Made by a program: the position numbers and the translations under genes
Notes under the pieces: model-generated
What the model was told of the DNA's origin: nothing
Database searches by the model: none
The model's input: the letters and a program-made list of their open reading frames with translations, nothing else
Assembly: GCF_002583555.1 (NCBI RefSeq)
Contig: NZ_BEGX01000029.1
Span: 1-64,000 of the forward strand
DNA: 64,000 nucleotides
Reading direction: 5' to 3'
Source of the DNA: Pseudonocardia sp. N23
GTDB lineage: Bacteria > Actinomycetota > Actinomycetes > Mycobacteriales > Pseudonocardiaceae
Shown: one piece after another, positions 57,982 through 64,000 of the stretch
Layout of the letters: each line of letters opens with the position of its first letter
Numbering within the stretch: the first letter of the stretch is position 1

Positions 57982-58794
57982 TCAACGCTGCTGCACCGTG
58001 CGTCCCAGCTCCACCGATCGGTCCCGCGCGGCCTCGATCGCGTCGATCAACGCGGCCCGCACACCGTGCCGTTCCAGCTCGCGGATCGCGGCGATCGTCG
58101 TGCCCGCGGGCGAGGTCACGGCCTCGCGGAGCAGGACCGGGTGGTCGTCGGACTCACGCAGCATCGTCGCCGCGCCGAAGGCCGACTGGACGATGAGGTC
58201 GGCCGCCACCGTGCGCGGCAGGCCGAGCAGGATGCCGGCGTCGATCATCGCCTCGACGAGGTAGAAGAAGTAGGCCGGGCCCGATCCCGACAGGGCGGTC
58301 ACCGCGTCCTGCTGCGACTCCGGGACGCTGACGACGCGCCCCACCGCCCCGAGCATCTCCTCGGCCAGCGCCAGGTGCTCGGCGGTGGCGTGCGCCCCGC
58401 CGGAGACCGCACTCATGGCCTCCCCCACCAGCATCGGGGTGTTGGGCATGACCCGCACGACCGGCGTCCCGTCGGGCAGGCCGCCCTCGAACAGCGCCGT
58501 CGGCAGGCCCGCGCACAGCGAGACGACCAGCGCACCGGGCCGCAATGATCCCTTGAGCGAGGCAAGGACCGGCGCGATGTCCTGCGGCTTCACGGCCACG
58601 ACCACGACGTCGGAGCCCGCCGCGGCCTCCTCGACGCCCAGCGAGGCGATCCCGAGCCGCTCGACGAGCTCGGCCGACCGTCCCGGGTGCCGTTCGGAGA
58701 ACGCCAGGTCCGACGCGGGTCGGCCCGCCGCCAGCAGCCCGGCGAGCAACGCCTCGCCGATCTTCCCCGCCCCCAGCACCGCGATCCGTGTCAT
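57982..58794 (-). CDS. proC: Pyrroline-5-carboxylate reductase
   Basis: Last step of proline synthesis (270 aa). The Rossmann motif RIAVLGAGKIGEALLAGLL (3-21), VVAVKPQDI, VRVMPNTPMLVGEAMSAVS (about 113) and the signature ALSGSGPAYFFYLVEAMIDAG (about 165) are all present. ATG 58794 has a TACGGT hexamer (58801-58806) 6 nt upstream and no ribosome binding site, so the mRNA is probably leaderless. Confidence 0.96.
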   Translation of the reverse strand: MTRIAVLGAGKIGEALLAGLLAAGRPASDLAFSERHPGRSAELVERLGIASLGVEEAAAGSDVVVVAVKPQDIAPVLASLKGSLRPGALVVSLCAGLPTALFEGGLPDGTPVVRVMPNTPMLVGEAMSAVSGGAHATAEHLALAEEMLGAVGRVVSVPESQQDAVTALSGSGPAYFFYLVEAMIDAGILLGLPRTVAADLIVQSAFGAATMLRESDDHPVLLREAVTSPAGTTIAAIRELERHGVRAALIDAIEAARDRSVELGRTVQQR

Positions 58795-58848
58795 GGGAGA
58801 ACCGTAACCGGACGACCCGCGCGGGCGCCGCCCACTTCCCCGCGTCGG

Positions 58849-59697
58849 TCAGCGCGGGAGCGGGGCCAGTGCGAGCTGGCGGGCCTGGCAGACCAGCCGG
58901 CCCGACTCGTCGACGACGCGGGTGTCCTCGTCGAACCACGTCCCGGCGACGGCGTGCGACTCCGACTCGCACCGCAGCCACCCCGGCGAGGGCCGCCCCC
59001 GCAGCAGCGCGGTGAGCTGCACCGTGGGCGCCCAGCCGACGTCACCGCCGAGGTTGAACACCGTCGGCGGCAGGATGTCGCCGGCCAGCAGCGCGAACAG
59101 CACGTCGGGTTCCTCGCCGAGCGGGCGCACCCACCCGCGCATCCTGGCGTCGCCGGTGTCGCCCCTGGCGAAGGGCATGTCAGCGGGGTCGAACCGCATC
59201 GCACAGGCCTTGGCCAGGGTGCGGCCCGGCCCGCGCTGGGCGCTCGGGTCGAGTGCGGTCCCGGTGGGCAGGGCGGGCATCGAGGTCAGGCCGGGGGTGA
59301 CCCAGCGCGGCGCGTCGTCGGGGAGCCGCCCCGTGGTCACCGACGCCGAGAGCATCACGCGGTCGTCCTGGTGCAGCCGGGCCGAGCAGACCGACGCGGT
59401 GCGGCCCAGCTTCACGACCTCGGTGCGGACCTCCACCGGGCCGGGATCGGGGGCACGGAGGAAGTCGGCCGCGACGACCAACGGCTCGGCGGGCGGGGCA
59501 CCGGCGTCGGCCTGCGCGGCGTCGACCCGGTGCTGCACGACCGCCGTCAGCAGCGCCAGCATCAGCCCACCGTGCACCTTGCCGCCCGCGGCGTTCCACA
59601 CCCCGCCCAGTGTGGCCCGGTAGGTGTCGTCGGCAGCTCGCTCGAACGCCAGGGCCTCGGAGAACGGCCGCGCGGTCGCTCGGGTGGACGCGGTCAC
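58849..59697 (-). CDS. Thioesterase-family (double hotdog) protein
   Basis: A 282-residue protein of the acyl-CoA thioesterase type with two hotdog halves: GGVWNAAGGKVHGGLMLALL (about 31-50), LVVAADFLRAPDPGPVEVRT, and the second half GDILPPTVFNLGGDVGWAPTVQLTALL (about 209). It matches the position of Rv0499. GTG 59695-59697 overlaps the TGA of the proline dehydrogenase gene as GTGA. Substrate unknown. Confidence 0.82.
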   Translation of the reverse strand: MTASTRATARPFSEALAFERAADDTYRATLGGVWNAAGGKVHGGLMLALLTAVVQHRVDAAQADAGAPPAEPLVVAADFLRAPDPGPVEVRTEVVKLGRTASVCSARLHQDDRVMLSASVTTGRLPDDAPRWVTPGLTSMPALPTGTALDPSAQRGPGRTLAKACAMRFDPADMPFARGDTGDARMRGWVRPLGEEPDVLFALLAGDILPPTVFNLGGDVGWAPTVQLTALLRGRPSPGWLRCESESHAVAGTWFDEDTRVVDESGRLVCQARQLALAPLPR

Positions 59698-60629
59698 CGG
59701 CGGCCCGCCAGTGCGCGCAGGAAGAAGCCGACGTTGGCCGGTCGCTCCGCGAGTCGTCGCATGAGATAGCCGTACCACTGTGTCCCGTACGGGACGTATA
59801 CGCGCACGGTGTGACCTTCGCCCGCCAGGCGCCGCTGCTCGTCGGGGCGGACCCCGTACAACATCTGGAACTCGACGGTCCGCGGGTCGCGGCCGGTGGC
59901 GCGCAGGCGTTCGGTGAGGGGGCCGATCAGCGCCGGGTCGTGGGTGGCGAACATCGGCAGACCGGCCCCGTCGAGCAGGACGCCCGCGCAGCGCGCGAAG
60001 CTCGCCCGCACCTCTCCCGCCACGGCGTGGGCGGCCGACTCCGGTTCGGCGTAGGCGCCCTTGCACAACCGCACCCGCGACCCCGCGCCGGCCAGCGCCC
60101 GGCAGTCGTCCTCGGTGCGGCGCAGCTGGGCCTGCAGCACCGCCCCCACCCACGGCCACGTCTCGCGCAGCGTGGCGACGACGCGCAACGTCGAGTCCGT
60201 CGTCGTGTGGTCCTCCGCGTCGACGGTGACGGTCGTCCCGGCCTCCGCGGCCGCGGCGCAGATCGAGGCGGCGTGGTCCGCCGCGATGCGCTCACCGTCG
60301 GCGCCGAGTGCCTGGCCGAGCGCGCTGAGCTTGACACTGACCTCGACCCGGTCGGCCAGCCCCGCGTCGGCGAGCGCGGCGACGACCTCGCGGTAGGCGT
60401 CGACGACCCGGCCCGCCTCGGCGGCGTCGGTGACGTCCTCACCGAGGTGGTCGAGGCTCACCACGCACCCGGCGCCGGCCAGTTCGGTGGCGACGCGCAG
60501 CGCGTCGGCGGTCGTCTCCCCCGCGACGAACCTGTCGACGACGGCTCGGGTGGGGCGGGCCGCGGTGATCGTCGTGCGGAGCCGGTCGCTCCGGGCGGCG
60601 GCGAGGATCGCCGAGCGCAGGGGGTTCAC
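59694..60629 (-). CDS. Proline dehydrogenase
   Basis: FAD-dependent (beta/alpha)8 enzyme that oxidises proline to pyrroline-5-carboxylate (311 aa). Conserved pieces: VSVKLSALGQALG (about 97), VDAEDHTTTDSTLRV (about 135), LQAQLRRTEDDC, RVRLCKGAYAEPESA (about 185), FATHDPALI and the C-terminal YVPYGTQWYGYLMRRLAERPAN. GTG 60629 is preceded at 6 nt by TACGGT (leaderless). Proline breakdown thus lies one gene from proline synthesis. Confidence 0.93.
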   Translation of the reverse strand: MNPLRSAILAAARSDRLRTTITAARPTRAVVDRFVAGETTADALRVATELAGAGCVVSLDHLGEDVTDAAEAGRVVDAYREVVAALADAGLADRVEVSVKLSALGQALGADGERIAADHAASICAAAAEAGTTVTVDAEDHTTTDSTLRVVATLRETWPWVGAVLQAQLRRTEDDCRALAGAGSRVRLCKGAYAEPESAAHAVAGEVRASFARCAGVLLDGAGLPMFATHDPALIGPLTERLRATGRDPRTVEFQMLYGVRPDEQRRLAGEGHTVRVYVPYGTQWYGYLMRRLAERPANVGFFLRALAGRR

Positions 60630-60689
60630 GCGGTCACCGTATGCCCGGTGACCACCCGCGGCCGCGCACGCGGCACCGACGGACGGGAG

Positions 60690-61550
60690 TCAGCCCCGGG
60701 TGGGGGCCGGGACGGGCCGGTCGGCTCCGGAACGCTGCGCCGGGGCCGCGGGTGCGGTGGGCTGCAGGTGCAGCCGGGCGAACAGCAGCGCCTCGGCCAG
60801 CATCACGACGCGGTCGTGGCGGGTGCGGCAGCGCCGTGTGCTGATCTCGACGACGACGGTCCCGCCGGCCGCGGCGAACGGTCCCGCCGCGAGGCGTTCG
60901 CACACCTCCGCACACGGCTGCGCGCCCCGGCCCGGGACGAGGTGCTCGTCGCGGGTGTCGCCGCTGCCGTCGGCGAGATGCAGGTGGACCAGACCGTCGC
61001 CCATGCGTTCGAGCATGGCGAGTGCGTCGGTGCCTGCGCCCGCGGTGTGCGAGAGGTCGAGCGTGTAGTGGGCGTGCCCGACCTCGGTGGGGTCGAGCCC
61101 GGGCGCGTAGGGCACGGTCCGGATCCCGGCACGGACGACGGGCAGCATGTTCTCGACGGCGATCCGCACGCCGGAGCCCTCCCCGGCACGCCGGACCTCC
61201 TCCGCGAACACGTCGGCGTAGCGGCGCTGCCAGCGGAACGGCGGGTGCACGACGACGGTGCGCGCGCCGAGCTCCTCGGCGGCGGCGACGGAGCGGCGGA
61301 GGCGCTCGACGGGGTCGGGGCCCCAGACGCGCTGGGTGACGGCGAGGCAGGGGGCGTGCACCGCGGAGACCCCGACACCGTGCCGGTCGACGAGGCGGCG
61401 GACCGCGTCGACGTCCTGGCTGACGCGGTCGGACCAGACCATCAGCTCGACGCCGTCGTAGCCGAGGGCGGCGGCGATCTCGAAGGCCGCAGCGGCGGGC
61501 TCGGGGTAGGCCGAGGCGGTCGACAGGGCGACGGGCGGGGCGGCCTGCAC
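60690..61550 (-). CDS. Sugar phosphate isomerase/epimerase-type TIM-barrel protein (Rv0498-like)
   Basis: About 286 residues with an AP-endonuclease-2/xylose-isomerase-like barrel: AAALGYDGVELMVWSDRVSQD (about 27-47), VSAVHAPCLAVTQRVWG, RTVVVHPPFRWQRRYA (about 97), RIAVENMLPV (metal Glu) and HYTLDLSHTAGAGTDAL (Asp/His). Metal ligands look intact. GTG 61548-61550 lies one base after the upstream stop. Conserved in position with Rv0498. Reaction unknown. Confidence 0.82.
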   Translation of the reverse strand: MQAAPPVALSTASAYPEPAAAAFEIAAALGYDGVELMVWSDRVSQDVDAVRRLVDRHGVGVSAVHAPCLAVTQRVWGPDPVERLRRSVAAAEELGARTVVVHPPFRWQRRYADVFAEEVRRAGEGSGVRIAVENMLPVVRAGIRTVPYAPGLDPTEVGHAHYTLDLSHTAGAGTDALAMLERMGDGLVHLHLADGSGDTRDEHLVPGRGAQPCAEVCERLAAGPFAAAGGTVVVEISTRRCRTRHDRVVMLAEALLFARLHLQPTAPAAPAQRSGADRPVPAPTRG

Positions 61551-61551
61551 G

Positions 61552-62892
61552 TCAGACCTGCTGGCGGGCCAGGACGAGGATGGCCGGGGAGACCGTGAGC
61601 AGCAGGCCCACGAGGACTGCGAAGATCGTCGTCCTGAGGTTGTCGTCGCGCAGCATGGCGCGGACCCCGAGGACGAGCGCGACAGTGACGAACACCGCGC
61701 CGGCCAGGGCGACGACGGGCAGGTGCAGCCACAGGAACGCGAAGCCGACCCACAGCCCGGCGCCGACGACGGCACCGCCGATCCACTGGGCGATGACCGC
61801 CGCCCAGGAGTGGGGTGCGGCCTCGACGTCGTCGATCCCGTCGAGGTCGTCGATCTCGTCGCGGGAGCGCAGCCCGGCGGGCCGGTCGCGGGAGCGGCGC
61901 GGTGGGGTGCGCAACGCCGTCGTGGCCTGCTCACCACCGCCGGGGAGGGCGTCGTTCTCGTCGTCGGGGTTGTCGGTGTCGTCGCGAAGGTCGACGGCGG
62001 CGCGGCGGCCGCCCGCGGGGAGCGCCGTGGTGCGGCCGGTCGCGTCGTCGGCGCCCTGGTCGGCGTAGTCGTCGGCGCCCTGGTCGGCGTAGTCGTCGAC
62101 GTCGTCCGGGTCGAAGGGGGCGGCCTGCGTGGGCGGGCCGCCGTCGCCGCGGGGGTCGGGCCGGTGCTGCGGGTCGTCGGTGAGCGGGGGGACGCCCGCC
62201 ATCGTGGGCGGGCCCCCGTCGTCGTCGCCGCGGGGCGGCCGGCCGGAGATGGGCCCGGTGTCCTCGTCGCTGCGTTCGACCCGCGGCATCTGCTGTGTCG
62301 GGCGCTCGGGGGCCCAGGGGTTGCGCCGGGAATCGGGACGGCCCTGCACTTCGGGAGAACGCTGCACGTCCGGAGAACGCTGCACGTCGGTACCGCGTTG
62401 GCCGTCCGGACGCCGGGGTGCCGGTGGGGCCGACGGGTACGTGCCGGTGCCCGACCCCGCGGCCTGCGGGGGGCCGAGCCGGCGGGGCTGGCGGCTCGGC
62501 TCGGAGGGCTGCGGCGGCGCGGGAACATGCGGGGCGGGCCGGGCCTGCTGCACCGGGGCCTGCTGCACCGGGGCCTGGGGCTGCAGCGACGCGGGCCGCA
62601 CCTCGGGGACCGTCGCGCCCTCGTAACCGGAGCGGTGCGGCGTGGACCACTGCTCGGGGCGGGTCTCCGCAGGGACGTGACCACCGCGGTACGCCTGCGC
62701 CGCGGCGGCGTCGGGCGCGCGCCGCTCCGCCGCCGGGGCGCGCGGTGGGGTGCCGCGCTCGTCGACGGCGCCGTCACCCGCATCGTCGTCGCCCTCGCGA
62801 CGGCGACGGCGACGACCGGTCGTGGAGCCTGCGTTCTCCGCCAGCAGCTCCGCGACCGTGCGCTGACGCGGGTGATCGGTGTCTGAGCTCAT
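61552..62892 (-). CDS. Membrane protein with long disordered N-terminal region (Rv0497-like)
   Basis: About 446 residues. Residues 1-350 are Pro/Arg/Asp-rich and disordered, with short repeats (DYADQGAD twice, QRSPDVQRSPEVQ, APVQQ twice). They are followed by HSWAAVIAQWIGGAVVGAGL and about four helices. The N-terminal motif HPRQRTVAELLAENAGSTTGRRRRRRE may be a protein-interaction site. ATG 62892 overlaps the ppx stop as ATGA. Function unknown. Confidence 0.8.
   Translation of the reverse strand: MSSDTDHPRQRTVAELLAENAGSTTGRRRRRREGDDDAGDGAVDERGTPPRAPAAERRAPDAAAAQAYRGGHVPAETRPEQWSTPHRSGYEGATVPEVRPASLQPQAPVQQAPVQQARPAPHVPAPPQPSEPSRQPRRLGPPQAAGSGTGTYPSAPPAPRRPDGQRGTDVQRSPDVQRSPEVQGRPDSRRNPWAPERPTQQMPRVERSDEDTGPISGRPPRGDDDGGPPTMAGVPPLTDDPQHRPDPRGDGGPPTQAAPFDPDDVDDYADQGADDYADQGADDATGRTTALPAGGRRAAVDLRDDTDNPDDENDALPGGGEQATTALRTPPRRSRDRPAGLRSRDEIDDLDGIDDVEAAPHSWAAVIAQWIGGAVVGAGLWVGFAFLWLHLPVVALAGAVFVTVALVLGVRAMLRDDNLRTTIFAVLVGLLLTVSPAILVLARQQV
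62047..62094. repeat. 24-bp tandem repeat, 2 copies
   Basis: Two exact 24-bp units (62047-62070 and 62071-62094) encode the duplicated DYADQGAD in the Rv0497-like protein. Confidence 0.85.
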
Positions 62893-63899
62893 CCGGTACA
62901 CCGTGCCCCGAACGGCGTCAAGCGTCCAAGCGTTCCTGGCGAGTCCTGCGCCGAACGGTCCGTCTGGGCCGACCCATCGAGCGTGTCGAGCCGCCGGAGG
63001 ATCACTCCCTCCCGCAGCGCCCACGGACAGATCTGCAGGGTGTCGATCTTCAACGCACGCATCGCGGCCTCCGCGACGAGCGCGCCCGCGGCCAGCTGCC
63101 GCGACCGGCCGGGGCTCACGCCCTCCAGTTCGGCGATGTCCTCGCTCGACATCCGGCTCACGAACGAGACGAGCTGGCGCAGCGCGGCGTGGGTCAGCTC
63201 GCGGTGCGCGCGGGGGCCCGCGGAGTAGGGCACGGCGCCGGTGAGCCGGGCCAGCGAGCGGAACGTCTTCGACGTACCGACGGCCACGTCCGGCGTGCCC
63301 GCCTCGAGGAAGCGGTCGGCGACCCCCGCGAGGTCGGCGTCGACCTTCTCCCGCAGGACGGCGATCTCCGCGCGGGTGGGCGGGTCGGCCTCGAAGAAGT
63401 CGCGGGTGAGCCGGCCGGCGCCCAGGGGCAGCGACACCGCCGTCGACGGGTGCTCGTCACGTCCCGACGCGAGCTCCAGGGACCCGCCACCGATGTCGAG
63501 CACCGTCAGCCGGCCCGCCGACCAGCCGAACCAGCGGCGGACGGCCAGGAACGTGTAGCGGGCCTCGTCCTCACCGGGGAGCACCTCCAGCGCGACACCC
63601 GTCTCCTCCCGCACCCGGGCGAGGACGGTGGCGGAGTTGGTGGCGTCGCGCAGCGCGGACGTCGCGAAGGCCAGGAGGTCGTCGCAGTTCGCCTTCTCGG
63701 CAGCCTGGCGGGCCTGGTCGACGGCGCGGACGAGGGCGTCGGCACCGCGACGGCCCAGCGAGCCGTCCTTCTCCAGGTGCTCGGCGAGCCGCAGGGGGTT
63801 CTTGTCCGAGGTCATCGGGGTCGGGTGGCCGCCGCGGTGGGCGTCGACCACGAGCAGGTGGACGGTGTTGGAACCGACGTCGAGAACTCCGAGGCGCAC
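62889..63899 (-). CDS. Exopolyphosphatase/GppA phosphatase family protein
   Basis: Actin-fold phosphatase (336 aa). RLGVLDVGSNTVHLLVVDA (phosphate 1, 2-20), LLAFATSALRDATNS (about 80), VEVLPGEDEARYTFLAV-type segment (about 107) and the phosphate 2 motif LTVLDIGGGSLELASG (about 133). It is short, without the C-terminal HD domain of long Ppx proteins, as in mycobacterial Ppx/GppA homologues (Rv0496). Hydrolyses polyphosphate or pppGpp. GTG 63899 has TAGCCT (63906-63911) 6 nt upstream (leaderless). First gene of ppx-Rv0497-like-Rv0498-like. Confidence 0.92.
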   Translation of the reverse strand: MRLGVLDVGSNTVHLLVVDAHRGGHPTPMTSDKNPLRLAEHLEKDGSLGRRGADALVRAVDQARQAAEKANCDDLLAFATSALRDATNSATVLARVREETGVALEVLPGEDEARYTFLAVRRWFGWSAGRLTVLDIGGGSLELASGRDEHPSTAVSLPLGAGRLTRDFFEADPPTRAEIAVLREKVDADLAGVADRFLEAGTPDVAVGTSKTFRSLARLTGAVPYSAGPRAHRELTHAALRQLVSFVSRMSSEDIAELEGVSPGRSRQLAAGALVAEAAMRALKIDTLQICPWALREGVILRRLDTLDGSAQTDRSAQDSPGTLGRLTPFGARCTG

Positions 63900-63960
63900 C
63901 CGAGCAGGCTAGGCGTCACGACAGACCCGTGGCCGGATCGTGACCGTTCTCCCCCCACGC

Positions 63961-63977
63961 ATCACCCGGTCGGTGAT
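63961..63977 (-). terminator. Weak hairpin after the right-edge gene
   Basis: ATCACC (63961-63966) and GGTGAT (63972-63977) form a 6-bp stem with a 5-nt loop, just beyond the stop of the partial gene. Confidence 0.35.
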
Positions 63978-63978
63978 C

Positions 63979-64000
63979 TCAGGCGTCGAACTTGTACCCG
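63979..64000 (-). CDS. C-terminal end of a response regulator, probably RegX3
   Basis: Only the last six sense codons and a stop are visible: GYKFDA-stop. A GYKF-type ending is common in OmpR/PhoB winged-helix regulators, and regX3 (Rv0491) lies near ppx in M. tuberculosis. The call rests on six residues and synteny. Confidence 0.45.

Noticed and set aside
61723..62886. Plus-strand Gly/Val/Arg-rich open frame opposite the Rv0497-like gene
   Set aside because: It is a mirror of the repeats on the other strand, with no ribosome binding site or motif.

Overview
This is a very GC-rich actinobacterial chromosome segment. GTG starts are frequent, GGAGG-type ribosome binding sites alternate with starts that carry none, and the only quinone pathway visible is menaquinone. 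Gene content (nuo, men, rex-hemACD, bldC, a BldN-like sigma factor with a DUF5667 partner, an EspI-like ATPase, bS22) and gene order fit the Pseudonocardiales, most likely Pseudonocardia or a close relative. That placement is inferred from gene content, not from a search. From memory, the order from about 5 kb to 64 kb follows the Mycobacterium tuberculosis Rv0490s to Rv0558 region, with insertions, so most of the window is conserved core chromosome. I see no phage, insertion sequence, CRISPR array or tRNA.

Layout. 1-4.5 kb: the start of a complex I operon (nuoA-F, minus strand) behind a long leader that holds a near-consensus Rex operator and a weaker iron-box-like site. 4.7-10.2 kb: menG, two GT4 glycosyltransferases (one MgtA-like), an inositol-phosphatase-like gene, an EamA exporter with no ordinary start codon, and a DUF3592-like protein. 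10.3-26.5 kb: menF, menD, menB, menE and menA on both strands, interleaved with dialkylglycine decarboxylase, an ABC-F ATPase, a cysteine-free HesB-like protein, an aldo-keto reductase, a Lon-like PDZ protease, HrpB and a secreted SH3-like protein. A start-less RTX-repeat remnant lies between menF and menD. 26.7-31.1 kb: bldC, a small membrane protein and a very long repeat-rich EspI/MinD-like ATPase. 31.2-37.3 kb: cytochrome c maturation (ccdA-resB-ccsB) and hemL coupled by 4-bp overlaps to a histidine phosphatase and a TlpA-like thioredoxin. 37.3-40.1 kb: three membrane proteins with Pro/Gln/Gly-rich N termini, one apparently frameshifted in a C7 run. 40.1-46.2 kb: hemB, then rex-hemA-hemC-hemD under a promoter overlapped by a second Rex operator. 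46.4-50.7 kb: a FAS1 lipoprotein, a membrane-anchored sulfite-oxidase-fold enzyme, a glutaredoxin-like protein and an acyl-CoA-synthetase-like enzyme. 50.9-53.7 kb: a BldN-like sigma factor with a possible leader ORF and hairpin, and its likely RsbN-type anti-sigma. 53.8-64 kb: the conserved serB1/plsC/galE2/bS22/HTH/proC/thioesterase/ProDH/Rv0498/Rv0497/ppx run, and the last codons of what is probably regX3.

How the parts fit. The window concentrates the respiratory chain and its cofactors: complex I, menaquinone, tetrapyrrole synthesis and cytochrome c assembly. The NADH/NAD+ sensor Rex sits in the middle, with operators visible at rex-hemACD and upstream of nuo. A second recurring pattern is leaderless transcription: at sixteen genes a TANNNT-like hexamer lies 6-8 nt before the start codon. 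I used it to choose several starts (menD, the EspI-like gene, the 37.3-kb membrane gene). A seventeenth case shows the same layout in front of an ATC codon.
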